DNA of 64,000 nt from Sabethes cyaneus (GCF_943734655.1 NC_071355.1:14116768-14180767), one strand, 5' to 3'; numbered from the stretch's first letter, positions 1 through 10,938 are shown. The notes: a model not told the origin generated them from the letters alone. Numbers and translations are program-made.

Positions 1-62
1 AGTTTGCTAAAATTTATTTATACTGCTAGTTTAGTTTATACTGCTCGAATCCAGTAAACATA

Positions 63-1115
63 ATGGCTGCTTTCAACTCCGGAAAATATGGGCTAGCTCA
101 GCCAAACCCCGGTTGTAGCAAGTCGGTTATACAAGTCAAATTAACAGACTCTATGTTGCTCGCTATTGAGAGTCAGCTTAAAGGTGGATCCTCGATGAGA
201 CCACAAATGCAAGTGACCGAAAACGGCCGCCAGGGTCATATATCTTTCGGTGATCAAAAATTCACCTTCACCGTTTCGGACATCGAAGGCAGCGCGTCGA
301 CGGAATGCGTCAAACAAAGTCCGGGCCAACAGCTACACAATGTGGCCCACATAGGGCAAAAAATGGACCTTCAAGACAGCGAAGACGCGTACGAGAAAGC
401 CAAGCAATGGCTGATGGCTAGACAAAAAGATAAATCTGCCAAAATCCCGGTGGCCAAGCCCGACGAAAGGATCAACCGTGAAATAATGAAGCGGAGTATT
501 AGGGAAAGATTAATCCATCTACTAGCAGTAAAGGTGTGTAAAAAGGCAGAGCTGGTTGCAAAATTGACCGCCGAAGGCATTCGCGAGGAAGAACAAAAGT
601 GCATAACACAAGTACTGAATGACATCACCACTTTCTGTGGTCAAGTTTACGTACTGCGGCGGCACATTTGGAAGGAGGTGAAGGAAGACTGGCCGTTCTA
701 TTCCGAACAGGAGCGGCAAGCGATGAAAAAGCGTAAACCGCGTTCCGACACAGGTTCATCCACCTCCAAACAGAGTTCGGCCAACAACAACAACTTGCCA
801 ATCGGTGGCAAAAGACGGCTTGATAGCGATGACGTTGATATTATGCCTAAGGCTAAGGAACCGCGGTTGGCTGATCACAGTCGGAAGAACGACGATGGCG
901 AACACCAAGAATACCTTCGACTGCACGAGGCCATCCAACAAAGAGCCGAAAAATTCGCCCAACTCGAGGAAGAGCTTATTCGACAGCGGGAGCGATATAA
1001 GGAAATCGAAAAAACTATCCTTGAGGAATACAATAGTGCCGAATTTCTCGAGAAAAAAGCCAGATATGCGTATCTACGTAAGAAGCTGTCTTCCATCGAC
1101 AATGCACGATTATGA
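63..1115 (+). CDS. Short ELL-like RNA polymerase II elongation factor (possible retrogene)
   Basis: A 350-residue intronless ORF. Residues about 10-235 resemble the ELL domain: an early VKLTDSMLLAIE segment, a FTFTVSDIEGS strand, then a winged-helix-like part with RSIRERLIHLLA and KEDWPFYSEQE. Residues 281-350 form a charged coiled coil with QQRAEKFAQLEEEL, ILEEYN and YLRKKLSSI, matching the C-terminal occludin/ELL homology domain. The linker (about 236-280) is short, basic and Asn/Ser-rich. ELL proteins raise the RNA polymerase II elongation rate in the nucleus and join super and little elongation complexes; I infer that family role here. Animal ELL proteins are usually much longer with a long disordered middle, and are normally multi-exon. 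A compact single-exon version keeping both ends suggests a processed retrocopy, possibly with a testis-type role. The start is the first ATG, with 62 bp upstream in the window. Family call is strong; functional status is uncertain. Confidence 0.85.
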   Translation: MAAFNSGKYGLAQPNPGCSKSVIQVKLTDSMLLAIESQLKGGSSMRPQMQVTENGRQGHISFGDQKFTFTVSDIEGSASTECVKQSPGQQLHNVAHIGQKMDLQDSEDAYEKAKQWLMARQKDKSAKIPVAKPDERINREIMKRSIRERLIHLLAVKVCKKAELVAKLTAEGIREEEQKCITQVLNDITTFCGQVYVLRRHIWKEVKEDWPFYSEQERQAMKKRKPRSDTGSSTSKQSSANNNNLPIGGKRRLDSDDVDIMPKAKEPRLADHSRKNDDGEHQEYLRLHEAIQQRAEKFAQLEEELIRQRERYKEIEKTILEEYNSAEFLEKKARYAYLRKKLSSIDNARL

Positions 1116-2360
1116 CGTTATGGTTACTAATACGGACCGTAGAAAAGTTCATTAATTAAGTTATTTTTAATATTAATTCTTGTATAGATAGTAAAATGAG
1201 ATATTTTAAATACCTTGTTTTCATTTCGTTAGCATTTCTTCGAGTATATTTGAACGATAATCTGATGTTTTCCCTACGTTTCGACACTTTTCTGGCAAAT
1301 CTTTTGTGATAGACCTATTAGTTTTTTTTACAGGATATAGGATTTTATAGGACAGCTGTAAGAGTACAGGACCTTTGCGGGTCTAGTGCTACGAGCCTGT
1401 TGTCTCTAACAGTCCCTCCTAGACGAGATTCTAACATGCTGGCATGTTAAACCAGTGTTTGTTGCTCCCTGGCACACTGGGAGATTCTTATGTTGGCATT
1501 CAGCTGTCCGTTTCCATATCTCGTCTATCACTATGAAAGCTCAATCCAGCTCATGTGTCTTGCTGCAACTCCGATAGATGCCCATCCCTAAATAGTCCTT
1601 TCAGCAATACATCGGATCGTATCTTCACTGTCTAATTAGATCGATTTGCTTCAACTTTTCGTGAATTCGGCTTTTAAACTAGGTGCTACTGATAATCATA
1701 TCTCTGGGAGCGCCAAAAGTCATGAATCCCGTGACATGCAGACAGGCCGTCTATGTCATGTACGAAGCGAAAAAATCTCACGTTCGAATAACTCATGATC
1801 AGATGCAATTCAAACAATAAATGCCATTGGTCTCTTGTTTGTTAACTATAAAATACTTTTTGAGGACTGTTCGAAAATATGAAACTAGTCGTGAATCGCC
1901 TAGTAAAGAGAAGCTCCTGTCCGCGGAAGTGGCTTCTAAAAACACTATGATAGCTCCTGCCTTGTCCCTGCTCGACTCAGGTGTAGCCGAGATTCAATGC
2001 TTCCGGTCTGCCAGGTATCATTATTAACAGCAGAGCTCTATCTGCATATTCTTCTGCGCTGAAAGGTGTAGCCATCAGAAACAAAAACGTGCATCGTGAC
2101 GTTCATCATTCGTGATCACTTGACTTAATCGATATCGTGAATTTTATGTCCTTTCAGAACAGAGCGTCTGTTGTACGCCTTCTGTTCTCCAAGCAATCCG
2201 TTTCAGTCTACTTTATTGGCGCCTTATTCCGTCTGTAATGAAAACCGGGCCCCTAACTGGACGCCACATTTTTGTGGTAAGAATCGCAGCTTGCTCCCTC
2301 CCCTTGGTCATACATTCCGGTTATCTCCGAATCTAAAGTAGCACTTATCAAAACTTTTTA
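1116..2360. other. Intergenic, no gene recognised
   Basis: AT-rich sequence downstream of the ELL-like gene. ORFs here are short and have no recognisable motifs. The only structure I identified is a small SINE-like segment listed separately. No clear AATAAA signal is visible directly after the stop codon. Confidence 0.5.
1353..1397 (+). repeat. SINE-like repeat segment (inverted copy at 7850-7893)
   Basis: The stretch containing CTGTAAGAGTACAGGAC and TCTAGTGCTAC is the imperfect reverse complement of 7850-7893 (GTAGCACTAGTCCTACAA and GTACTCTTACAGGCTG). Two copies in opposite orientation mark a dispersed repeat. The second copy follows a tRNA-like B box, so the family may be a tRNA-derived SINE. 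Confidence 0.5.
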
Positions 2361-3360
2361 AGGCCATTGCAAATCATTTTCAAAATTTTTGTCACCCAAA
2401 TCAGATGGTCGAAAAACGCGAAATAGAACCAAGGCCCGGAGGGCCAAGTGTCATATACCAATCGATAGGGTTCGACGAATTGAGCAATGTCTGTATGTGT
2501 GTGTATGTATGTGTGTACAGCTCATTTTTTATCACCTGTATCTCGGAGATGGCTGAACCGATTCATCCGCTATTACTTTTGTTTGAAAGGCATTTATGCC
2601 TAGTAGTACGACGATTCGTTTAAAAGTTATAGGCAAAAATGTGAAAACTACGTGACACGGTTTTTTTCGGAACTACACAACCAATTTTAATGATCTTAGT
2701 ACCAAATGAAAGCTCTTGCTATCGCTAAACTTTCTACTAAGTTTCATCGAAACCAAATATGCAGTTTAAAAGTTACGCTTAAAAAACCAGTTTTGACAAG
2801 GTCCAAATGATCGCCTGTTTCTCAGAAATGGCTAAACCGATTTATGCGCTATTAGTTTCCGCTATTAGTTTCATTTGAAAGGTAATATAGCCGGAAAGAT
2901 CACTATTGAATTGTTTTTTGATTGGACGTTTAGTTTGAAAGTTATGAGCAACCGTATACACCACACCAAAATTAACTATAATTTATAATGATTTTAACCA
3001 AGGAAAATAATTAATTTGCCTAATTTCAATTATTTTAATGTCAAACGAGAGGTTTTGACACTACGAATATATATGCAAAATTTTATAAGAATTGGTTTTT
3101 CCGGTCAAAAGATATTAACCCTCGAACACTCGCGCTAACTTTTGTAACACAGTTACTCGCGCGCACAATAGTCTAAAACCAAAGAAAACGTGCGCACTAG
3201 AGTTTTGACTAGGAAAGCTTGGTTTCAAGTTTATCAAACTTTTGGAAGAGTTTCTTGAAATTGAATGCTCTATCGTCTGGTGGAATTCGAATTTTTATTA
3301 ATCCCCCTAAAAGTGAAATAAAAAAATTATTTTCCTTCAGTTTTCTTTTTCCTTGATGGT
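2361..3360. repeat. Diverged dispersed repeats
   Basis: Repeat-like phrases recur: GGCCATTGCAAAT at 2363, shared with about 6430-6450 (inverted) and 34333; a GT-rich microsatellite near 2490-2515; and several stretches of the form 'GGCTGAACCGATT ... AAAGTTAT' typical of dispersed insect repeats. The part 3180-3310 is a partial copy of the left arm of the fold-back element at 14045-15235, sharing ACTAGAGTTTTGA and GGTGGAATTC. No coding potential is recognised. Confidence 0.5.
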
Positions 3361-3826
3361 TTGAGACCCCTCACCCCTGTGGTAGAGGGATAAGGACTCC
3401 CAGACAAATAAAACATAAATTTTTACGTAACTCAAATACTAATCGAACTCGAGAAATTTAAGACTCTTTCATAAAACATTAGTCAGTAACAAGACCACCA
3501 GAAATTATCAATAGTAACACTAGGTGATTCAGGGCGAGGCGGACGCAGGCCACGAGTGTTGCCGGCGACCTGCCGTCGGAAGCGTCGGCCACTGTTGGGT
3601 CACTCCTGCGAAATGGTACTTTCTATGAAAACATTTTCCGTGAAATGGAACATCCCGCGTATAAGGTTTTTCGCGAAATCTTATTCTGCGAAACTCTATA
3701 TTCCGCGTTATGGTCAACCGAGAATTGGTGTTCCGCAAAATGGTATTCGGTATTCGGTAATTTTTTAACAGTTTTTTACAGTTTAATTTGTGGCAATACG
3801 AAGTTTGTCGGGTCAGCTAGTACCGT
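3361..3826 (+). mobile_element. Helentron-like element, 3' portion
   Basis: The unit 'TGGTTTGAGACCCCT ... GTGGTAGAGGGATAA' is followed by a CGAGTGTTGCCGGCGACC block and ends near TTTGTCGGGTCAGCTAGTA. The same order of blocks is found at 43355-44712. The end motif and the T-rich tandem units match the Helentron-type repeats of insects (family knowledge). It is 5'-truncated and carries no RepHel ORF. Confidence 0.55.
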
Positions 3827-4086
3827 GAAAGCACCTAATTCCGATCACCTAAGGCATGATTCATCTTTGAGCCCCTACTGAAAAATATAGCTTTGATATT
3901 TATTTACACGGCATGTGTCTTTAGCAAGTATTTTCAATTATGTTTCATGAAAAAATACTACCTAAATTATTTACCGAAAGTTAAAAAAAATGCGTCAAAG
4001 TATGATGTATCAGTGCACCTAATTCCGATCACAGGTGTATCTAATTCCGATCACGTCATGATGAGCTGTTAAAGTATAAAACTAGG

Positions 4087-6709
4087 GTAAAGAACCGGTT
4101 TTAAGCAGTCTAAGCGGGTCACTGATTGTTTTACCTTATTACAAGCGATGGGTTGACTAAGTTTAGTTTTTAGCTTTTTTTAGCTATCTTTAGTTCTTCA
4201 AGCTGTTACCATTGGAAGACACTATTGTTGAGTCCCCATAAAAAATCCCTCGAACTTTTCCCCCTATTCAGTAAGTTCGCGTTCCTATCCGTGACCTACT
4301 AATCGGCATAGCGTATCGGCATAGAATCGTAAAATGCCATCTGTCTAAATTGTTTATCGGGGCATACACTCACCGCACCGTTCGGCAAACGGTATTCGTC
4401 GTCTCTTTTATTCTCTAGTGTTCTTATGGGAAACTGCGTGTTTGACGTCTCACTCGCTGTTCATAAAGATGGTGGGAGAACAAAAGAGGTAAACATATAG
4501 CAGTACAAACGATCCGACTGAACAGTGTTGTCAAAGCAAATAACATTGAAACACATCGTTGCTTCATTAAATCACTGAGAAAATCTTCGAAAATTATTGA
4601 AAAAGCTGTCTTTTTTGTTGTTTTTAATAAAGAAAAATTAATTATGAACATACATTTCTCTTAAAAGTATTGAACCACGTTTTCACCATAGGAGGTTTCA
4701 GTTAATTTCAAACTTAAAATTCTTATTTCCAGAACCGAGACAGTATCTTGGCAACACGATAGTTCATCAGTTGTGCTGCAGCTGCTGCTACTGGTGAACA
4801 GGTCCCATCAATTCAGAATTTGTTTTCAGTTTTGTTAGAAAATAATAAAACTTTCGGCTAGTGACAAAGCCTTAGATAATAGAAAAAAAGAGACTGAATA
4901 ATATGGTATGTGACAATTGAGTGCTTGACTTTCAGAGTGGTTGTAATCAGTGCTGAAAATTTGATGAATTCGTCAGTAGCAAGGTGGCGATTGCTGAAGA
5001 GCAGCTGAAAAATGTACGTTTTTGGACAACAATTTTTAATCTATATATAAAAATGAAATGCTGTTCGTGTGTCCGGTATAGACTCGCAAACCGCTCGACG
5101 GATTTTGATGAAACTTGGCATACACATTGCGTTTGATGTGAGGAATGTTGTTAGCATGGTTTGAGACCCCTCCCCCCTCTAGAAGGGGGGGCTCCCATAC
5201 AAATGAAACACAAATTTCTGCATAACTCGGGAACTAATCAAGCAAATGGAACCAAATTTGGCATGTGAAGGTTTTTGGAGGCACAAATTTTTTCTATTGT
5301 AGATTGAGAACCCTCCTTCTTCTAAGAGGGGGGGGGCTCCCATACAAATAATACCAAAATTTCCACATAACTTGACTATTAATCAAGCAAATGGAACCAA
5401 ATTTGGCATGTGGGGGATTTTAGAGACATGATTTTTTTCTATGGATGTTTGAGACCCCTCCTCCTCTAGAAAGGGGAGGGCTCCCGTACAAATGAAACAT
5501 AAATTTCTCTATAACTCGGGAACTAATCAAGCAAATGGAACCAAATTTGGTATGTGAAGGTTTTTGGAGGCAGAAATTTTTTCTATGGTAAATTAAAACC
5601 TCTCCTCCCTTTAAGAGGGAGGCGGGGGGCGGGGTATTTCATACAAATAAAACAAAAATTTCCTCACAGCTTGATTATTAATCAAGCAAATGGAACCAAA
5701 TTTGGCATGTGGGGGTTTCTGGAGGTAGAATTTTTTTTCTATGGTAGATTGAGAAACCTCCTTTCTCTAAGAGGGGGGGGGGCTCCCATACAAATAAAAC
5801 ACAAATTTCCCATAACTCGACTATTAATCAAGCAAATGAATTTGGAAGTTACTGGAGGCACAATTTTTTTTATGGCGTATTGAGATTCCTCTCCTCTCTT
5901 GAAGAGGGGAGGGCTCTCATACAGATTAAACAGAATTTTTTGCAATACTCAAAAAGTAATCGAACTCGCGAGTGTTGCCGTCCATACTAAAATATAAGAT
6001 AAATTTGGTACACAATTGTTAAGAATAAATCGGTGAAGCCTAGATAATGGGTCAAATTAAATAAAAGTAAGATAATATAATACCTATTTAAAAAAAAATT
6101 GAAGAAAAAACACATTGTTGAAATGAAAATATGAAGAAAATAATGTTGTGATTACACTAAGTTTATGGTTTCTGACCAGTTTTCAACTGATGTTTTATTA
6201 CGATTTTGCCAACATTACCATTTTAAGGGTTGGTAATAAAACCCAAATTGTTACGTTGGACTGCTCGAGTCACAAATGCTGATGCGTTGGATTAGAAATT
6301 TGCGGCATGATTTAGGAATATCTTGGGTTGTCAAAAAGAAAGCTCTTGGTTGCAAGAATGTACCCCCTTTTTAAATTATTTTCAGGCAATTTCCAAGTGG
6401 CGGGGGGGGGGGGGTGACAAAAACTTTTAAAATTATTTGCAATGGCCTAATAATTTTATTTAAAATGCTACGGTGACGAAAATATACATTAAATTATGCA
6501 TGGCGTAGCAACGCGCGCCGGGTCCTCTAGTTCATCATATTTCTTGTCGGAAACTCAGTAAATTGTGTTTGTGTGTATGGTTGAGTGATTTGTGAAAATG
6601 ATCCTATCAAAAGATTTTGAAAATATGAATAAAAAAGTGCATTTTCGGCTCATTTATGTTCAACTGATTAAAATAGGTGACACTGCTTAACTCGTTCCTT
6701 ACCCTATTG
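4087..6709. mobile_element. TA-inserted DNA element D with GGGTAA ends
   Basis: The ends are GGGTAAAGAACCGG (left) and its imperfect complement ending CCTTACCC (right), each flanked by TA. The copy at 40322-40730 supplies the empty site, with a single TA at this point. The interior holds a Helentron-like insertion at 5039-6532 and a homopolymer G tract near 6401. No transposase ORF is recognisable. TA duplication suggests a Tc1/mariner-type mechanism, which is inference. Confidence 0.6.
5039..6532 (+). mobile_element. Helentron-like element with ~140-170-bp tandem units
   Basis: It starts ATCTATATATAAAAATGAAA, followed by 'CTCGCAAACCGCTCGACGG'. It then carries about six tandem units, each with a C/T-rich then G-rich core (GAGACCCCTCC...GGGGGGCTCCCATACAA), then GGGAACTAATCAAGCAAATG, then a TTTTTTCTATGG spacer. 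It ends near GCGCGCCGGGTCCTCTAGT. This start, the tandem array and the end resemble non-autonomous Helentron repeats in insects. ORFs over the array are repeat artefacts. Units differ by small indels in the G-run. Confidence 0.6.
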
Positions 6710-6850
6710 TCAACTCGTACCAAATGGATCTGAAATGTATTGCATTTATGTAGTTAAACGACACTCTCCCTTCCAGTCATCTTCTGCTTGCGTTAATGAT
6801 CATTATTGTCATTTGCTTAATTTTCATAAAATTTGTATACTCAAAAGATC

Positions 6851-7790
6851 GTCAAGCGGATTATAAAACTTTCCTCTTCTTTTATCTTTGTTCAACTGTT
6901 ACAATTACAATAAAAATGGGTCACATTCGACGTTTTCATAAAGCTTTGATCATAAATAATAGTACAAATCAAATCAGAAAGGTTGTGTTCCAGACATGAC
7001 CTCGTAGTTGGTGTAGAACTACGTGAGGCTGGTTTTCGCGAAGAAACCTCGAATATTAAAGAAAACTTTTTACACCATATTGGTATATGTGTAGCGTAAA
7101 ATAGCGTAAAGTAAAAAAAAAACAAACAATATAATAATAATATTATCTTGCTGTACCGTAGGTGAGCTGTTTTGTGATATCAAAAACGAAAATTTGTACC
7201 AGTGCTAAGATTGGAATTTGCGTATAGAAATTTGCCTCACGCATCCAGCTATTAACAAAGTTCTAGGAGAAAACTTAAGTCCTCAAAATAATATGTTGTT
7301 GTTATATTAAAAGAACACGCATTAATAAGATAGTTCATAACTGCGCTGTCACTGTCGCTTGTTTGCAGCGTTAGAAAAGCAAAACGTCTGAGCCTCTCAG
7401 TTGGCCTCGAGGTACGGCACTGGTGTAATAACCTTGATCAAATGAATATATCTAATTTATAACAAGATTAGTTCTAGATAATAAGTATTTTATAACAAAG
7501 TCTCCTTTGCGTTCGGTTATAAACTTGGTCTCGATAGCAGTTGAAATAACTAAAATTGGACCAAAATTTGCTCAAGGCATATCACAAATACATCAAATTA
7601 TGATATAATTTGATCTAGTTTATATCCATATGAGTAACAAAAATCAGTATTCTGTCTTGCTGTATAACCAAATTGTAACAAATCAATTTATAAGTAACAG
7701 AACGAGATAGAATCTTGGTAGAAACATGTATGACAAAGTTGGATAGAAATATCAACTTGAGCAACAATTCTGTAAGATTTTTGTTAGAAT
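6851..7790. other. Intergenic, nothing recognised
   Basis: AT-rich sequence with only short, motif-free ORFs. No repeat shared with the rest of the window was found by eye. Confidence 0.4.
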
Positions 7791-7794
7791 TACC

Positions 7795-7960
7795 TGATCG
7801 GGAAGCTAGACATCACATGTTCGAATCTCGACTGAAAGAGTCAAAGGATTTGTAGCACTAGTCCTACAATTGTCCCGTACTCTTACAGGCTGCGAAGTCT
7901 GTGGTATAAAAACAGAAGGTCAAAATTCCAAATCGGAATGTAGCACCAAGGCTATACTGT
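7795..7960 (+). repeat. tRNA-derived SINE-like segment
   Basis: TGTTCGAATCTCGAC at about 7818 resembles an RNA polymerase III B box (GGTTCGAATCC). It is followed by a tract containing GTAGCACTAGTCCTACAA that recurs, inverted, at 1353-1397. No convincing A box was found, so the SINE call is tentative. Confidence 0.4.
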
Positions 7961-8270
7961 GCTCTATAGTAAGCAAAACACACGCAAGTTTGTTTTGTTT
8001 CTTTGTCTTGAATCGGCAGCAGCCACAAGCTTGATGCTTGTGAAGATGCAGAGGATTCCCTGGTCTTTATTAGCAACAAGTATTGGACTAACATTCCTTC
8101 CCACCCACCAGGAACAGTGCGCTGTCCTAAGCATGCGTGTTCCAGACATCATTTTGCAATTTTCATCGGTCCTGGTGAATAACCGACTAGCATCACACGG
8201 GCGGAATCCTATGCTTATGCTTATACTTATGCTTGCTTATGCTAATCAGCAACAGCCACAAGCTTGGTGT

Positions 8271-8540
8271 GTAATGGTCGTCCGTGCCTGGGAAGCAAGA
8301 CTATCATATGGAAAATGTATGCAAAATTTTTAGCTTGAAAGCTTCCGTTAATTTTCATTATTTAGCGATTGGCAAACAATTTTTTCAAGAAAGCCATACA
8401 ATTGCTGCATCGTTTATGATCAAAATCCGTTTTAAATTGGAAGAGCTACTAGCGTTCAAAATCTTTCATTCTTTCGTGACGGTGGCTTGACTCCAAATTT
8501 TGGTTGACACCCAACCGTAAGACGTAGTTCTACGTCAAAA
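8271..8540 (+). repeat. Dispersed repeat ending in a GACGTAG..CTACGTC palindrome
   Basis: It begins near GTCGTCCGTGCCTGGGAAGC and ends with GACGTAGTTCTACGTC at 8521. A diverged copy with the same start (GTCGTCCGTGCCTGTGAAGC) and end (GACGTAGTCCTACGTC) lies at 24008-24299. The palindrome also occurs at 11388 as GACGTAGGGCTACGTC, followed by similar sequence in the opposite orientation. No ORF is recognised. Confidence 0.5.
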
Positions 8541-8998
8541 AATTTCGACAATTCTACCATGTTATCATGTTGCAATTAATCCTAAAATCCAAATAGCAAC
8601 TTCGTTAACTTGCATTTTGCCAGTAATTCCGATCAATTACTTTAATGGAATAAATTCCGCAAATTCAGCATTTTTTCAGCCAAATTTGATATAGAACGTT
8701 TACATATGCTTGTATCTATTTGTTATCATAGAATACCGAAGAAGGTAATATGTTTTCACGCTGCTATGATCTTAGCAAATTTGATCGAGTGCTTAGCACT
8801 TCAGCTAAGAAAATACATTTTGATGGCGTTTTTTGCTACTGCCTGTCAAATTTAATTTATTTTGAAGTGCATGGTGCCCCAAAGGCATGTTTCAACAACT
8901 GACACATAAACACATAGCACAATAACTAAGCGTGCTCGTTTACTACAGATTTTGGCTCAATTGTCTAAAAATTGACCATTTAGGTTGAGAGATCGGAG

Positions 8999-9105
8999 TT
9001 TTGACATTTCCCTAATACATCGCACGTTGTCTTTCCGTACATTCCTTCAGTTTTACCTTGAACGCGCGGAAAGAAAACGTGCGATGTATTAGGGAAATGT
9101 CAAAA
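8999..9105. repeat. Near-perfect 39-bp inverted repeat upstream of the F-box gene
   Basis: 8999-9037 (TTTTGACATTTCCCTAATAC...TTTCCG) and 9067-9105 are reverse complements with one mismatch, separated by 29 bp. It would form a strong hairpin as RNA or a cruciform as DNA. It lies about 400 bp upstream of the F-box start. It could be a very short MITE, a bidirectional promoter element or a structured leader; sequence alone does not decide. Confidence 0.75.
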
Positions 9106-9513
9106 ATGCTGTTCAAATATTACGAACACGTCCGCCATTATGGCTCGTAAAAAGCTGGATACGGTTACCTCTGGAGGTAATCATATCAGGTCACAACAGC
9201 CTGCGGTGTTCCTACGCTACCTGTTTGACAGAGGTGCCAGTTCCATAGGAATTTTCAATTTTTACATAAATACAGATCCGCAAACAAAATGTACGGAATT
9301 CAGTTTAATATTTACACTTCATTTTCAATTATTATTCACTACTTTTCATAAAATGTCATTCAAAAATGTCGTAGTTTGCTCTTACGCAGCATTAACCTTC
9401 GTTCAAAAGATTCTGAATATGTCCTGAATACGACTTATAGCTGAAATACACGAAGCTAAATATGGCATCCCTTCGTGGTTGGGTTCCATTGCTTTCAAAG
9501 CGACTCCTTCTGC

Positions 9514-10938
9514 ATGGATCGGATCGGTTCAATCATAAGTTGCAGTGCAAACCAGAGTGAATCTAAAACCGGTATGGAGTCATCGTCGAATGAGTTGTAC
9601 GCCAACCTACCAGTGCATATTTCCGAGAAGATTTTTCTACAACTGAGTGTTCCGGATCAGTTACGTGCTTCAGTGGTTTGCAAACAGTGGCATTTGACAT
9701 TATTTAGTTCACGAAAGCTTCTACGTGAGGGTCTTTCCGTGAGAGTGTTTCAATCCGTAAATAGCAAAATACAGCTGATAGACGAAAAACTGATTGAGCA
9801 TAGCCAGCAGGAATTTCAGAGCATATGTTTTCCAAAAACCTACAGATGGAGGCGGCTCGATTGGAATAAGATGCTCGCTACGATCGATTTTCTTGAGCGT
9901 CGACGTCCCATTTTGTCGGCCAAGATAGCAGGGTTCTACCACCGTCATCTGACGATTCCGAGTTCCATGCACCTGTTGGGTAGAAGCTTGCCTTCTCTAC
10001 AGCATTTAGATATCAACGTTAGCTTTATGGGTAGCGATTCCGACGACTGGACATCGATATTTCAGAATTTTCGTAATATAAATAGCCTCACCATGCGCTG
10101 CGGCCACAGTAAGGCAATGGCTGCCGTTCGTAGCAGCTGCGTCAACCTCACAAAATTGAAACTGATAAAGTTTGTTCTGACTGTGAATGATTTGCTGTTT
10201 TTCGAATTTCCTGAACTTCAAGAATTGATCATTGATGAAATGGACATTCTTGCGTACCAACTCCCAACTTTGCCGAGATATACGCATATACTTTATCTGC
10301 CAAAACTGAAACAACTCACCGTGCTGCTCACAGATTGCACCAGGCTTAATGCTGTCCGACTTCGGCTGGAACTTTACGTTCCTTTTCTAGAAAGTATGAC
10401 TGCATCGTTTTCAGCCTTCCAAACGATCGGCATCATCGAGCCAAGCTTTGTTCGCTCTCTGACGATAATTTTTATCGATTGTACGCCACGTCACGATAAA
10501 GTTAAAGCATCAACTGATCGATGGTTGGAGACTCTAGAGCAGCAACCACCCCCTGAAGTTATTGTAAACCGGAATCGATTGTGGTTGGCAAGGATTGAGC
10601 ATCATTTTAGTATCATGCGTTGGTACAGTGAGCTGGAGAAACTAACCATTCATTCAGGAATTGCAGCGCGCTTCATGCCTAAAGTATTTTCGTTAATTGC
10701 GCTCCGCTGTCCAAGGCTCAAGCAACTATCAACAGACCAATCAATCAGTTCGGAGTTGATGACGTCTTTCGCTGAGCGGGATGTTCGATTGCGGTTGCAC
10801 AGAGTAGAACATACAAGGCGCGGCTGGACGGTACATTACGATAAGGATTTATATCGATTGGATTATCTTAATCTCTGTCGCCTACGGGCTTCTGCTCGAA
10901 TAGAAGACTGTTTCGGAGACGTGTTACGCGAAGACTAG
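9514..10938 (+). CDS. F-box protein, probable SCF substrate receptor
   Basis: An ORF of 474 codons from the first in-frame ATG at 9514; a second ATG at 9574 (GGTATGG) is an equally good start and sits just before the domain. The F-box is at residues about 29-75: LYANLPVHISEKIFLQL, then SVPDQLRASVVCKQW, ending in the family's C-x-x-W pattern. After it come irregular leucine-rich segments (LPSLQHLDINVS, SCVNLTKLKLIKF, FPELQELIIDEM, LEKLTIH, CPRLKQLS), typical of the LRR-type substrate-binding part of insect F-box proteins. F-box proteins bind Skp1 in Cullin-RING E3 ligases; the substrate is unknown here. The gene is intact and appears single-exon in this region. An out-of-frame ATG at 9462 opens a 32-codon upstream ORF that overlaps the start. 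Downstream is AT-rich with no second gene. Confidence 0.85.
   Translation: MDRIGSIISCSANQSESKTGMESSSNELYANLPVHISEKIFLQLSVPDQLRASVVCKQWHLTLFSSRKLLREGLSVRVFQSVNSKIQLIDEKLIEHSQQEFQSICFPKTYRWRRLDWNKMLATIDFLERRRPILSAKIAGFYHRHLTIPSSMHLLGRSLPSLQHLDINVSFMGSDSDDWTSIFQNFRNINSLTMRCGHSKAMAAVRSSCVNLTKLKLIKFVLTVNDLLFFEFPELQELIIDEMDILAYQLPTLPRYTHILYLPKLKQLTVLLTDCTRLNAVRLRLELYVPFLESMTASFSAFQTIGIIEPSFVRSLTIIFIDCTPRHDKVKASTDRWLETLEQQPPPEVIVNRNRLWLARIEHHFSIMRWYSELEKLTIHSGIAARFMPKVFSLIALRCPRLKQLSTDQSISSELMTSFAERDVRLRLHRVEHTRRGWTVHYDKDLYRLDYLNLCRLRASARIEDCFGDVLRED

Larger units (their letters stand above)
3827..6850. mobile_element. Non-autonomous element E, interrupted by element D
   Basis: 3827-4086 (TACCGTGAAAGCACC, repeated CTAATTCCGATCAC) plus 6710-6850 (TTGTCAACTCGTACC, GTAATGCATTTATGTAG-like) together are the reverse-oriented homologue of the compact copy at 40322-40730. 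The interruption lies at exactly one TA, where element D has inserted. No coding sequence is recognised. Confidence 0.6.

Noticed and set aside
5554..5945. ORFs over the tandem G-rich units
   Set aside because: They follow the repeat units and shift frame with each G-run; no conserved domain.
9140..9427. Candidate first exon of the F-box gene (MARKKLDTVTSG then a GGAG|GTAATC donor)
   Set aside because: The donor leaves phase 1 and no acceptor in matching phase without a stop was found before the F-box.
9475..9513. F-box ORF starting at 9475
   Set aside because: The codon is GTG, not used as a normal eukaryotic start; first ATG in frame is 9514.
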